DNA of 64,000 nucleotides from an uncultured Flavobacteriaceae bacterium (GTDB taxonomy: Bacteria > Bacteroidota > Bacteroidia > Flavobacteriales > Flavobacteriaceae). Under the pieces are notes generated by a model. The model worked only from the letters and a program-made list of their open reading frames with translations. It searched no databases and was not told the origin of the DNA. Each line of letters starts with the position of its first letter. The stretch's first letter is position 1. Of this stretch, positions 16,180-25,333 are shown piece by piece. The DNA lies in the NCBI GenBank assembly GCA_947497145.1, contig CANMFQ010000005.1, positions 124,001 to 188,000 of the forward strand, in the 5' to 3' direction. The translations under genes and the position numbers were made by a program.

Positions 16180-17238
16180 ATGACCTTTTCTAAAATTATT
16201 CTTAGCTGGTATGCTACTCACAAACGTACGTTACCTTGGCGCAGTTCAACCGATCCTTACAAAATATGGCTTTCAGAAATCATATTACAGCAAACCCGTG
16301 TAGCACAAGGCACACCGTATTATAAAGCTTTTATTTCGAACTTTCCAAAAGTGCAAGATTTAGCCAATGCCCCCGAAGAAAAAGTGCTCAAATTATGGCA
16401 AGGTTTAGGGTATTATTCCAGAGCGAGAAACTTACACGCCACTGCAAAAACAATTGCTACCGAGTACAATGGAAAATTCCCAAAAACCTTCGACGAACTG
16501 CTTAAACTAAAAGGCATTGGAGATTATACCGCTAGCGCTATCGCGTCTATTTGCTTTAACGCTCCTAAAGCTGTAGTTGATGGTAACGTATACCGAGTAC
16601 TTTCGCGATATTTTGGCATAGCAATACCTATTAATGGTAATGAAGGTATAAAATATTTCAAAAATTTGGCTCACAAACTAATGGATGCCAAAAATATCAG
16701 AGACTACAACCAAGCTATTATGGAGTTTGGCGCCATACAATGTACTCCCAAAAAAACCAATTGCCATAATTGCCCTTTACAAAATAGCTGCATCGCATTT
16801 CGAGACCAAAAAGTACATGAACTGCCTGTAAAAATAAATAAAACCAAAATAAAACATCGTTATTTTAATTATCTGGTGCCTGTTTCAACAACTACAAATG
16901 GCGATGCAAAAACTATACTGCTACAACGAACAGGCAAAGGTATATGGCAAAACCTATATGAATTTCCCCTTATAGAAACCGAAAAAAAAATCTCTATAAC
17001 AGAGATACAACAATGTTTTCATGAGGCACTACCTTTAGCCTCTGCCCTAGAGCTATACCCATTTAATGAAAAGGAAATCATTCATAAACTATCGCATCAA
17101 CATTTACACACGACCTTTTGGATAGCACCAACCAGTTCTGATTTAGAAAACGGGGTACTACTTTCTGAAATTGAAACGTATGCGGTACCTGTTTTAGTCG
17201 CCGATTTCATTAAAACATTTAAAAAATCGTATTTTTGA
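16180..17238 (+). CDS. mutY: A/G-specific adenine glycosylase
   Basis: The 352-residue protein removes adenine mispaired with 8-oxoguanine. It shows the catalytic Glu in 'LSEIILQQTRV', the helix-hairpin-helix 'LLKLKGIGDYTASAIAS' with the following catalytic Asp in 'VVDGNVYRVLSR', and an iron-sulfur cluster loop with spacing C-x6-C-x2-C-x5-C ('CTPKKTNCHNCPLQNSC'). A C-terminal NUDIX-like domain recognises 8-oxoG. It is the first gene of the conserved flavobacterial order mutY-ssb-gldE-gldD. Confidence 0.96.
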   Translation: MTFSKIILSWYATHKRTLPWRSSTDPYKIWLSEIILQQTRVAQGTPYYKAFISNFPKVQDLANAPEEKVLKLWQGLGYYSRARNLHATAKTIATEYNGKFPKTFDELLKLKGIGDYTASAIASICFNAPKAVVDGNVYRVLSRYFGIAIPINGNEGIKYFKNLAHKLMDAKNIRDYNQAIMEFGAIQCTPKKTNCHNCPLQNSCIAFRDQKVHELPVKINKTKIKHRYFNYLVPVSTTTNGDAKTILLQRTGKGIWQNLYEFPLIETEKKISITEIQQCFHEALPLASALELYPFNEKEIIHKLSHQHLHTTFWIAPTSSDLENGVLLSEIETYAVPVLVADFIKTFKKSYF

Positions 17239-17280
17239 CATACCTTAATATGTTACCTACTGTAAAATATAAATTGTATT

Positions 17281-17739
17281 ATGACTGGAACGTTAAATAA
17301 AGTGATGTTAATTGGCCATTTGGGCGACGAAGTAAAAATGCATTATTTTGAAAATGGAGGTAGTATTGGCCGCTTTCCTATAGCTACCAATGAAACCTAC
17401 ACCAGCAAACAAACAGGCGAAAAAGTAACCAATACCGAATGGCACAATATTGTACTTCGCAATAAAGCTGCTGAGATTTGTGAAAAATACTTAAGCAAAG
17501 GAGACAAAGTATACGTTGAAGGACGTTTAAAAACACGTCAATGGCAAGGAGAAGATGGCATTACACGCTATACCACAGAAGTTCATGTACAAGACTTTAC
17601 CTTTCTTTCCACAAAAAAAGAAAGCATGACCAATGCGATGCAAAGTCAGCAAAATACAGCGACACCTGCAACTAATGAGTCTACAAATACAGGCGCAACA
17701 TCAAATGAACCAGAACAAAAGGATGACTTACCTTTTTAA
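17281..17739 (+). CDS. ssb: Single-stranded DNA-binding protein
   Basis: The 152-residue SSB has an OB fold (about 1-110: 'LNKVMLIGHLGDEVKMHYFENG', 'TEWHNIVLRNKAAEICEKYL', 'VYVEGRLKTRQW'), a flexible polar linker and the acidic tip 'DDLPF' that docks replication and repair enzymes. It lies 42 bases after mutY and before gldE, the order known from Flavobacterium. Confidence 0.96.
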   Translation: MTGTLNKVMLIGHLGDEVKMHYFENGGSIGRFPIATNETYTSKQTGEKVTNTEWHNIVLRNKAAEICEKYLSKGDKVYVEGRLKTRQWQGEDGITRYTTEVHVQDFTFLSTKKESMTNAMQSQQNTATPATNESTNTGATSNEPEQKDDLPF

Positions 17740-17834
17740 TTACTAAGCATGAATTCTAGCGCTACATCAGCCCAATTTCTTTAAGGCTTGATTACTATCA
17801 AAAGAGTTCTTATATTTAAATGCATGAAGTGTAC

Positions 17835-17842
17835 TACCTTTG
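17835..17842 (+). promoter_or_regulatory. -7 box upstream of gldE
   Basis: TACCTTTG matches TAnnTTTG 23 bases before the TTG start of gldE, so gldE-gldD may be transcribed apart from mutY-ssb. The -33 box is not clear. Confidence 0.5.
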
Positions 17843-17865
17843 TACTAAATTTTAAATTATAACTA

Positions 17866-19200
17866 TTGGATCCTGACCCCCTTAGTTTGCTGCCTTTTTT
17901 AATGGCTTTCAATGGCATATTTCTTGTAAAGCTGTTTGTTTTGTTGCTGCTACTGCTCTGCTCTGCTTTAATTTCAGGAGCGGAAGTTGCTTTTTTTGGG
18001 CTTTCACCAACCGACATCAACCAAATGAAGGAAGCCAAAACAACAAAAGGAAACATTGTTGCCAAGCTACTTGAACACCCAAAGAAATTACTTGCAACTA
18101 TACTTATCGCAAATAATGCTATTAATATTGGCACTGTTTTACTTTTTAATGACCTGGGAAACATCTTATTTTCTAACATTTCAACTGTTTTATTTGGTGT
18201 TATCTCTGTACGTTTACTACTTGAAATAGGCGTAGTTACTTTTTTAATCTTAATGTTTGGAGAGATACTCCCCAAAGTATATGCAAACCGCAACCGCGTA
18301 AGTTTCTCTATATTCATGGCATTTCCGCTAAAAGTTTTAGATGTACTCTTTAGCCCCTTAAGCCTTCCCATGCGCTCGGCAACTACATTTTTATACAATA
18401 AACTTGGCAAGCAAAAATCAACGCTAAGTGTTGACCATCTGTCGCAAGCACTTGAACTTACCTCCGATGGTGACACCACCAAAGAAGAGCAAAAAATCTT
18501 AGAAGGCATTGTTTCCTTTGGAAACACTGATACCAAACAAGTAATGCGACCTCGAATTGATATTTTCGCCTTGTCTGAAGACATGAAATTTCCTGAGGTT
18601 TTAGAAGCTATTAAGTCTAATGGCTATTCAAGAATTCCTGTTTTTTCAGAAAATATAGATACTGTAATTGGGGTACTTTACGTTAAAGACGTACTACCAC
18701 ATCTAGACCGAAAAACCTTTAATTGGATTTCATTAATTCGCGAACCCTATTTTGTTCCTGAGAATAAAAAACTTGATGACTTACTAGCAGAATTTCAAGA
18801 GAAAAAAAACCACTTAGCCGTTGTCGTTGACGAATACGGTGGCACTTCAGGCATTGTAACACTTGAAGACATCATCGAAGAAATTGTTGGAGACATTAGC
18901 GATGAATTTGACGACGAAGACTTGGTATTCTCTAAACTCGATGATTTTAATTATATTTTTGAAGGAAAAACTGCTTTAAAAGATTTTTATCGCGTTATAA
19001 AGATTGAAGATGACACCGACTTTGAAAACCAAAAAGGTGAATCAGAAACCATTGCGGGTTTTGTATTAGAAATTGCTGGTAGTTTTCCAAAAAAAGGAGA
19101 TATTATCACCTTTAAAAACTATCAATTTTTAGTAGAAGCTTTAGACAAAAAAAGACTAAAACAAATAAAAGTAACCCTCCCTCATGAATCAAAAACCTAA
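17866..19200 (+). CDS. gldE: Gliding motility-associated protein GldE (CNNM/CBS transporter-like)
   Basis: The 444-residue protein starts at a TTG ('MDPDPLSLLPFLM'). It has an N-terminal CNNM/DUF21 membrane domain with about four segments ('LISGAEVAFFGLSPTDINQM'), a tandem CBS pair (about 200-330, 'VMRPRIDIFAL', 'VVVDEYGGTSGIVTLEDIIEEIVGDI') and a C-terminal CorC/HlyC domain. Such proteins are magnesium or cobalt transport related. In F. johnsoniae, gldE lies next to gldD and overexpression supports gliding mutants. Position directly before gldD makes the assignment firm. Confidence 0.93.
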   Translation: MDPDPLSLLPFLMAFNGIFLVKLFVLLLLLLCSALISGAEVAFFGLSPTDINQMKEAKTTKGNIVAKLLEHPKKLLATILIANNAINIGTVLLFNDLGNILFSNISTVLFGVISVRLLLEIGVVTFLILMFGEILPKVYANRNRVSFSIFMAFPLKVLDVLFSPLSLPMRSATTFLYNKLGKQKSTLSVDHLSQALELTSDGDTTKEEQKILEGIVSFGNTDTKQVMRPRIDIFALSEDMKFPEVLEAIKSNGYSRIPVFSENIDTVIGVLYVKDVLPHLDRKTFNWISLIREPYFVPENKKLDDLLAEFQEKKNHLAVVVDEYGGTSGIVTLEDIIEEIVGDISDEFDDEDLVFSKLDDFNYIFEGKTALKDFYRVIKIEDDTDFENQKGESETIAGFVLEIAGSFPKKGDIITFKNYQFLVEALDKKRLKQIKVTLPHESKT

Positions 19201-19318
19201 GTATTTTTTTTTAGCTCAGCATCCGCTTTGAGTAAGAGAAAAAGCTAGTACTTAAACACGGTTCATCAGAGAGACTTTTTAATACCCACAAGAAATTGTT
19301 TAACTTAAATTCATTGAA

Positions 19319-19882
19319 TTGAAGACCAAGTTTATTTTCACTTTACTCATAGTTGCGCTTTTTTTTGGTGGATGCAATGAAGAAAACCCACTACCCAAAC
19401 CAAAGGCATTACTTCGCTTAGAATACGAAAGACCCGTTATGGAGGTTGCCAACACAGTACATTTTACCTTCAAATACAACACTACAGCAGTATTAAAAGC
19501 TAAAAAAAGTGGTACTGCTTTATCAATAAGGTACCCCAAAATGAACGCCTCAATTTTTATGAATTACAAGGAAATTAATAATGACCTTGACAAACTCATT
19601 ACCGATGCACACAAACTAAGTCTTGAACATGCATCGAGAGCTGATGGCATTACACCGCGCCCCTATGTAGACCCAAAAAATAAAGTGTATGGCGCCTTTT
19701 TTGAAGTTCGCGGAGACGCTGCTTCCCAGGCGCAATTTTACGCTACCGATAGCCTAAAACATTTTGTTACAGGGTCGTTATATTTTGAAGCTAGACCCAA
19801 TTACGATTCCATTTATCCTGCCGCTGTTTACATACAAAATGATATGGGTCGCATTATGGAAACCTTACGTTGGAAAGACTAA
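19319..19882 (+). CDS. gldD: Gliding motility lipoprotein GldD
   Basis: The 187-residue lipoprotein begins 'MKTKFIFTLLIVALFFGGC' with lipidated C19. No in-frame ATG exists, so it starts at TTG 19319. The body matches GldD ('YERPVMEVANTVHFTFKYN', 'VYGAFFEVRGDAASQAQFYATDS', 'HFVTGSLYFEARPNYDSI'). GldD is needed for gliding and type IX secretion in Flavobacterium. Its stop codon overlaps the ATG of the next gene by one base, so the two are translationally linked. Confidence 0.93.
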   Translation: MKTKFIFTLLIVALFFGGCNEENPLPKPKALLRLEYERPVMEVANTVHFTFKYNTTAVLKAKKSGTALSIRYPKMNASIFMNYKEINNDLDKLITDAHKLSLEHASRADGITPRPYVDPKNKVYGAFFEVRGDAASQAQFYATDSLKHFVTGSLYFEARPNYDSIYPAAVYIQNDMGRIMETLRWKD

Positions 19883-20823
19883 TGAGCATTTTAAAAACAG
19901 ACATATTAGCCTGCCATACAAGTATAAAACCATTTATTCACAGAACACCCGTTTTAACATCAAACCTTATTAACACCATTGTTGGGGCGCAAGTTTTTTT
20001 CAAATGCGAAAACTTTCAGCGTATGGGCGCCTACAAAATGAGAGGTGCTACCCATGCGATTTTACAGCTAACAGCTACACAAAAAAGTAAAGGTGTGGTA
20101 ACACATTCATCAGGAAATTTTGCCCAAGCCCTCGCTTTGGCTGCCAAAAGCCTAGGAGTAACCGCCCATATTGTAATGCCCACTTCTGCTCCAGAAGTAA
20201 AAAAAGCAGGCGTACTCACCTACGGAGGCATTATTTACGAATGCGAACCTACCTTGATTGCTCGCGAAGCCATGGCTGATACGATTGCAAAGAAAACCGG
20301 AGCTACCCTTTTGCATCCTTCCAATGACCTTGAAGTTATTATTGGCCAAGGAACGGCTGCTATCGAACTTTTAGAAGACCATCCAGCCACAGATGCTATT
20401 TTCTGCCCAGTTGGTGGTGGTGGCTTGATAGCTGGCACCGCACTGGCTGCTCATCATTTTAGTGACCACTGTAAAGTGTATGGAGGTGAACCTTTTGAAG
20501 CTGACGATGCCTACCGCTCATTACAAAGTGGAAAAATTGAAGGCAACGCAACAACAAATACCATTGCCGACGGACTCAAAACCACCCTTGGCAATAACAA
20601 TTTTCCGATTATTCAAAAACACGTGACTGCCATTATAAGAGTTACCGAAGCAGAAATAATTACCGCCATGCGATTAATTTGGGAACGCATGAAAATTATT
20701 GTAGAACCCTCAAGCGCCGTAGCCCTGGCCGCACTAATACGGGACAAAAGTAACTATAAAAACAAAAAAATAGGTATTATTATTTCAGGCGGAAATGTCG
20801 ATGTGAGCAACCTGCCTTTTTAA
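19882..20823 (+). CDS. PLP-dependent threonine/serine dehydratase-like enzyme
   Basis: The 313-residue fold-type II PLP enzyme has its Schiff-base lysine in 'MGAYKMRGA', an asparagine loop in 'SSGNFAQALALAAK' and a glycine-rich phosphate loop 'PVGGGGLIAGTAL'. Length fits the catabolic or serine racemase/hydroxyaspartate lyase group without the regulatory ACT domain. The exact substrate cannot be fixed. The start at 19882 overlaps the gldD stop (TAATG). Confidence 0.88.
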   Translation: MSILKTDILACHTSIKPFIHRTPVLTSNLINTIVGAQVFFKCENFQRMGAYKMRGATHAILQLTATQKSKGVVTHSSGNFAQALALAAKSLGVTAHIVMPTSAPEVKKAGVLTYGGIIYECEPTLIAREAMADTIAKKTGATLLHPSNDLEVIIGQGTAAIELLEDHPATDAIFCPVGGGGLIAGTALAAHHFSDHCKVYGGEPFEADDAYRSLQSGKIEGNATTNTIADGLKTTLGNNNFPIIQKHVTAIIRVTEAEIITAMRLIWERMKIIVEPSSAVALAALIRDKSNYKNKKIGIIISGGNVDVSNLPF

Positions 20824-20858
20824 CCTTCTTTACATACTAGTGTTTCTAAAACTTAAAA

Positions 20859-22154
20859 CTAACCAACCACAAGCACATAATAATTTCTTTTACCTTTTTG
20901 CAAAAGCACAAATTTATCATTGATTAAATCGGTCTCTTTAATAGTATAATCTTCCGTTACCTTTTCTTTATTTACAGCAATAGCATTTTGTTTTAATGCT
21001 CTTCTGGCCTCACCATTAGATGCAAGAAACCCTGTTTCAGATGCTAGTGCACCAATAATATCCAAACCTGCTGTAATACTACTTTTTGAAACCGTTGCCT
21101 GTGGCACGCCATCAAAAACATCTAAGAAGGTTTTTTCGTCTAATTTTTTCAAATCATCAGAAGTAGATTTACCAAAGAGAATACCACTTGCTGCTATTGC
21201 ATTATCTAAGTCTTGTTTTGAATGTACCATTACGGTTATTTCTTCAGCAAGCTTCTTTTGTAACACTCGTAAGTGAGGAGCTTCATTATGCTCTGCAATA
21301 AGCGCTTCTATTTCCTCTCTTGATAAAAAGGTAAATATTTTAATATATTTTTCAGCATCAACATCAGAAGTGTTTAGCCAATATTGATAAAACTTATAAG
21401 GTGATGTTCTTTCGGCATCTAACCAAACATTACCGCTTTCAGTTTTTCCAAATTTAGTACCATCAGCCTTTGTTATCAAAGGGCAGGTTAAGGCATATCC
21501 TTTTCCTCCACCTATACGTCGAATGAGTTCAGTACCTGTTGTAATATTACCCCACTGGTCACTACCGCCCATTTGCAGGGTACAGTTATGGTTTTGGTAA
21601 AGATGCAAAAAATCATACCCTTGCACCAGTTGATAGGTAAACTCTGTAAAAGACATTCCTTCTTTAGCCTCGGCAGACAAACGCTTTTTTACAGAATCTT
21701 TAGCCATCATATAATTCACTGTAATATGCTTACCCACATCACGAATAAAATCTAAAAAAGAAAACGTTTTCATCCAATCATAATTATTGACCAAGACTGC
21801 CGCATTTTTTGCATCACTTTTGAAATCTAAAAAACGTGATAATTGTTCCTTTATAGCTTCTTGGTTATGACGAAGTGTTGCCTCGTCCAATAAATTACGC
21901 TCTGCTGATTTACCCGAAGGATCTCCAATCATTCCCGTAGCCCCGCCAATTAAAGCATAGGGTTTATGCCCTGCCAATTGAAAATGTCGTAACATCATTG
22001 CTGCTACCAAATGACCAATATGCAATGAATCTGCTGTAGGATCAATACCTACATATGCAGACTGCATACCGCTTAACAAATGTTCTTCTGTTCCGGGCAT
22101 TGCATCATGTAGCATACCTCGCCATTTTAATTCCTCAACAAAATTTGAAGCCAT
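20859..22154 (-). CDS. tyrS: Tyrosyl-tRNA synthetase
   Basis: The 431-residue class I synthetase has the HIGH-type motif '[21 protein letters not shown]', the tyrosine-binding stretch '[31 protein letters not shown]', and '[13 protein letters not shown]', the KMSKS equivalent (KFGKT). The C-terminus carries an S4-like RNA-binding domain ('[19 protein letters not shown]'). On the minus strand a TATATTTG box (22180-22187) lies just before the gene. Confidence 0.97.
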   Translation of the reverse strand: MASNFVEELKWRGMLHDAMPGTEEHLLSGMQSAYVGIDPTADSLHIGHLVAAMMLRHFQLAGHKPYALIGGATGMIGDPSGKSAERNLLDEATLRHNQEAIKEQLSRFLDFKSDAKNAAVLVNNYDWMKTFSFLDFIRDVGKHITVNYMMAKDSVKKRLSAEAKEGMSFTEFTYQLVQGYDFLHLYQNHNCTLQMGGSDQWGNITTGTELIRRIGGGKGYALTCPLITKADGTKFGKTESGNVWLDAERTSPYKFYQYWLNTSDVDAEKYIKIFTFLSREEIEALIAEHNEAPHLRVLQKKLAEEITVMVHSKQDLDNAIAASGILFGKSTSDDLKKLDEKTFLDVFDGVPQATVSKSSITAGLDIIGALASETGFLASNGEARRALKQNAIAVNKEKVTEDYTIKETDLINDKFVLLQKGKRNYYVLVVG

Positions 22155-22401
22155 TCTCTTAGGTTTTATGATTGTAATGCAAATATACTCCTGCCATTTT
22201 AAAATCCGAGTTTTTATGCCTTCCTTTTTTCCCTTTGCTCTCGTTAAAAAATGATTCCGCAGCTTAGACTATGCAAGGATTTTTTGTCTTGTTGAAGAAA
22301 AAAAATACATTTTCTAAAATTAACAGATTTGAAAATAACAGAAATAGATAAACCCGGTTTACATATTAAAAAATCTATCACGAAGTTCTAATGTACAAAT
22401 A

Positions 22402-22432
22402 GCCGTAAAAGAAAAAATGACGGTTTTACGGC
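22402..22432. repeat. 9-bp inverted repeat upstream of the epimerase gene
   Basis: GCCGTAAAA, 13 bases, TTTTACGGC is a perfect dyad ending 33 bases before the -7 box of the epimerase gene. It covers the -33 to -60 region, as an activator or repressor site might. Confidence 0.5.
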
Positions 22433-22465
22433 ATGGTATAAAGGAAATTATTCAAGTCTATTTGC

Positions 22466-22473
22466 TAACTTTG
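22466..22473 (+). promoter_or_regulatory. -7 box only 4 bases before the epimerase start codon
   Basis: TAACTTTG matches TAnnTTTG. With the usual 6-8 bases to the transcription start, the mRNA would begin at or near the A of the ATG at 22478, that is a leaderless message. Confidence 0.55.
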
Positions 22474-22477
22474 AACT

Positions 22478-23485
22478 ATGATATTAGTCACTGGAGGCAC
22501 AGGTTTAGTAGGCGCCCATTTATTACTACAACTAGTTAAAACGGAGCGCAAAGTAAGAGCTATACACAGAAAAACAAGCAATCTAAATCAAGTAGAAAAA
22601 GTTTTTAATTACTACGAAGATGAAGGCAGTGTACTTTTTCAAAATATTGAGTGGGTAATAGCCGATTTGAATGATTTACCAGCTTTAGAAAGTGCTTTTA
22701 TGGGAGTTCAGTATGTATATCATGCAGCTGCGTACATTTCATTTGATCCACGTGAACTTCAAACATTACTCAAAATTAATACTGAGGGTACCGCAAATAT
22801 TGTAAATCTGTGTATTTCAAAAAACGTTAAAAAACTATGCTACGTGAGTACCATAGGAGCCATTGGAAAAAGCACTAACAACACTGATGCAACCGAAAAC
22901 AATGAATGGAATGACCAGCATGTTAATGTATATGCCCTAGCCAAATACGCTGCCGAAATGGAAGTTTGGAGGGGCACCCAAGAAGGCTTAGATGCAGTTA
23001 TTGTAAATCCTGGAGTTATTATTGGACCTGGTTTTTGGCATACCGGAAGCGGAGCACTATTTGTCACGGCAAACAAAGGCTATCGCTACTACCCGCCAGG
23101 AGGCAGTGGTTTTGTTACCGTTCATGATGTTATTCGTATGATGACTACTTTAATGAATTCAGAAATAAAAAATGAACGTTTTATTGCTGTAGCTGAAAAT
23201 GTAACTTTTCACGAGATTTTAAAACGGTTAACCCATGCATTAGGCAAACCGAAACCTACAAAACAATTAAAATACTGGCAACTAACCCTTGGGTGCTTTG
23301 CCGACTTTATTTGGAGTACAATTACGGGAAGTTCAAGAAAAATCACAAAAAGTACCATCTACTCTATGAAGCACCGAGATGCATACGCTAATAAAAAGGC
23401 AAAAGAAATGTTGAATTTTGAATTTGAAAATTTAGACCCTACAATTCGCTTTTCTTGCGAGCGGTTTTTAGAAGAGAATCGTTAA
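22478..23485 (+). CDS. NAD-dependent epimerase/dehydratase (extended SDR)
   Basis: The 335-residue Rossmann-fold enzyme has the nucleotide loop 'MILVTGGTGLVGAHLLLQL', the SDR serine region 'KLCYVSTIGAIGKS' and the catalytic pair 'YALAKYAAEME' (Y-x3-K). It resembles sterol- or dihydroflavonol-reductase-like SDRs; the substrate is unknown. Its 3' end overlaps the convergent DUF4296 gene by 47 bases. Confidence 0.88.
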   Translation: MILVTGGTGLVGAHLLLQLVKTERKVRAIHRKTSNLNQVEKVFNYYEDEGSVLFQNIEWVIADLNDLPALESAFMGVQYVYHAAAYISFDPRELQTLLKINTEGTANIVNLCISKNVKKLCYVSTIGAIGKSTNNTDATENNEWNDQHVNVYALAKYAAEMEVWRGTQEGLDAVIVNPGVIIGPGFWHTGSGALFVTANKGYRYYPPGGSGFVTVHDVIRMMTTLMNSEIKNERFIAVAENVTFHEILKRLTHALGKPKPTKQLKYWQLTLGCFADFIWSTITGSSRKITKSTIYSMKHRDAYANKKAKEMLNFEFENLDPTIRFSCERFLEENR

Positions 23486-23879
23486 TTTTTTTAGTTACGC
23501 TTTTAGCTTTACGTTCTATCAATTTAAGGCTATCACGTATTTTTTTTTCCTCAGCCATTTGTGTTTTTTCCTTTTCTAGCTTAGCCTCCACTTCAATGTA
23601 TATTTTTTCGTGTTCCTCAGGCATAGAAGCGTAATAGCGATCACTTTCTACAAATTGCAGACTATCAATGTTATATTTATTAAAAATATAGTTCATTGGC
23701 TCAATATCATATTTCCTTAAAATGGCTGCATTATTGGTTTTAGCAGCATTCAAAATAGCCAAATCACTAAGTATTTGAATCATCTTCTCTTTAGGAATAA
23801 GATTTTCAGGCTCCTCTAACAGCTTTTCGGTGCACGAAAAAACAAAAATGGCAAGAAATATAAAAGCTATTTTTTTCAT
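23439..23879 (-). CDS. DUF4296 lipoprotein
   Basis: The 146-residue lipoprotein begins 'MKKIAFIFLAIFVFSC' with C16 lipidated. 'NLIPKEKMIQILSDLAILNAA' and 'YNIDSLQFVESDRYYASMP' are typical of DUF4296, a Bacteroidota family of unknown function, followed by a highly charged coiled-coil tail rich in Lys and Glu. The tail is encoded within the convergent overlap with the epimerase gene. Confidence 0.85.
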   Translation of the reverse strand: MKKIAFIFLAIFVFSCTEKLLEEPENLIPKEKMIQILSDLAILNAAKTNNAAILRKYDIEPMNYIFNKYNIDSLQFVESDRYYASMPEEHEKIYIEVEAKLEKEKTQMAEEKKIRDSLKLIERKAKSVTKKINDSLLKTARKKSEL

Positions 23880-23996
23880 CTCAATGTGATTTAATATACG
23901 TACGTTTTGATGCTACCTACAAGACAACAGGCTTTTGCCTAAAGCAATAGCACTGAGGTTTTTGCTTAAAATTCATTTTAACAAACAGTATAATAA

Positions 23997-25331
23997 CTAA
24001 CGATCAAAAGTTAATCGTTTAGCGTTTTTAAAATCCGAAAATTTTCCATTTTCATATGCCAAATGACCATTAATAAAGGTATGTGTTATTTGACTTCCAA
24101 AAGTATAGCCATCAAACGGTGACCAACCACAAGCATAGTGATTAGTTTGAGCAGTAGCCTTCCATGGGGCGTTTAAATCAACCAATACCAAATCAGCATA
24201 ATAGCCTTCGCGTATAAAACCTCGTTTTTCAATAGCAAATAACTTGGCCGGATTGTGGCACATTTTCTCCACCAATTTTTCCAAAGAAATTTTACCTTCT
24301 TTATGCTTCTGCAGCATTGCCGGAAGAGCGTGTTGCACCAAAGGCCCTCCCGAAGGCGCTTTTGTGTACACATTATCTTTCTCTTCTAGCAAATGTGGCG
24401 CATGATCAGTAGCAATTACATCAATGCGATCATCTAATAAAGCTTCCCATAATTTTGAACGGTCAGCAGCTGTTTTCACCGCAGGATTCCATTTTATTAA
24501 GGTGCCTTTTGTGTCATAATCAGCATCTGAAAACCAAAGGTGATGAATACACACTTCGGCCGTAATTTTCTTTCGTTCTAGAGGGATGTCATTCCTAAAC
24601 AAATCCATTTCTTTGGCTGTAGACAAATGAAAGACATGTAAACGTGCACCCGTTTTTTGCGCCAAAGCAATAGCCTTTGAAGATGAAAGATAACAAGCTT
24701 CCGCACTGCGAATTAGCGGGTGATATTTCACAGGGATATCATCTCCATATTGCGCTTTATAGTTTGCTAAATTATTTTTAATCGTAGTTTCGTCTTCACA
24801 ATGAGTAGAAATAACCATTTCGGTACTTCTAAATATCTTTTCAAGAACTTCTTCATTGTCTACCAACATATTTCCTGTTGAAGATCCTAAAAATAGCTTT
24901 ACACCAGAGCAAGCATTTTTATCAAGTCGTTTGAGCTCTTCCAAATTATCATTTGTACCTCCAAATAAAAAAGAATAGTTAGCGTATGAAGAGGCTTTTG
25001 CTACAGCAAACTTTTCTTCAAGTTTTGCTATGGTAGTTGTTTGCGGGTTTGTATTTGGTTGCTCCATAAAGGTGGTAATACCACCAGCTATAGCAGCTTT
25101 GCTTTCTGACCCAATAGTCCCTTTATGCGTGAGACCAGGCTCTCTAAAATGCACCTGATCATCAATAACTCCCGGCAACAAGTGTTTGCCGGCTGCATCA
25201 ATAACTGTAGCAGTGGCATCAGAAATGTTTGCATCTATTTTTAAAATAATAGCATCTTGAATAAGAACATCTGCTTCATAAATTTTGTTCTCATTAATCA
25301 ATCTTGCATTTTTTATCAACTGCTTTGCCAT
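23997..25331 (-). CDS. Dihydroorotase-family amidohydrolase (dihydroorotase)
   Basis: The 444-residue TIM-barrel amidohydrolase matches Bacteroidota dihydroorotases, which close the pyrimidine ring (carbamoyl-aspartate to dihydroorotate). It has 'GVIDDQVHFREPGLTHKG', 'GITTFMEQPNTNPQT', the carboxylated-lysine region 'CSGVKLFLGSSTGNM', 'ISTHCEDE', 'LHVFHLSTAKEMD' and 'VIATDHAPH'. In the first metal motif D-x-H-x-H, the first His is Gln59 ('DDQVH'). The other metal residues are in place. It lies 2 bases after the polyprenol-phosphate sugar transferase gene on the same strand. Confidence 0.87.
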   Translation of the reverse strand: MAKQLIKNARLINENKIYEADVLIQDAIILKIDANISDATATVIDAAGKHLLPGVIDDQVHFREPGLTHKGTIGSESKAAIAGGITTFMEQPNTNPQTTTIAKLEEKFAVAKASSYANYSFLFGGTNDNLEELKRLDKNACSGVKLFLGSSTGNMLVDNEEVLEKIFRSTEMVISTHCEDETTIKNNLANYKAQYGDDIPVKYHPLIRSAEACYLSSSKAIALAQKTGARLHVFHLSTAKEMDLFRNDIPLERKKITAEVCIHHLWFSDADYDTKGTLIKWNPAVKTAADRSKLWEALLDDRIDVIATDHAPHLLEEKDNVYTKAPSGGPLVQHALPAMLQKHKEGKISLEKLVEKMCHNPAKLFAIEKRGFIREGYYADLVLVDLNAPWKATAQTNHYACGWSPFDGYTFGSQITHTFINGHLAYENGKFSDFKNAKRLTFDR

Positions 25332-25333
25332 AT

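Larger units (their letters stand above)
22155..22477. other. Divergent promoter region of tyrS and the epimerase gene
   Basis: The 323 bases contain the -7 box of tyrS (minus strand), an inverted repeat at 22402-22432 and the -7 box of the epimerase gene. No RNA gene or small frame was recognised. Confidence 0.6.

Noticed and set aside
17781-18584. 267-codon antisense frame over gldE
   Set aside because: It is a shadow of the strongly supported gldE frame and codes for no recognisable domain.
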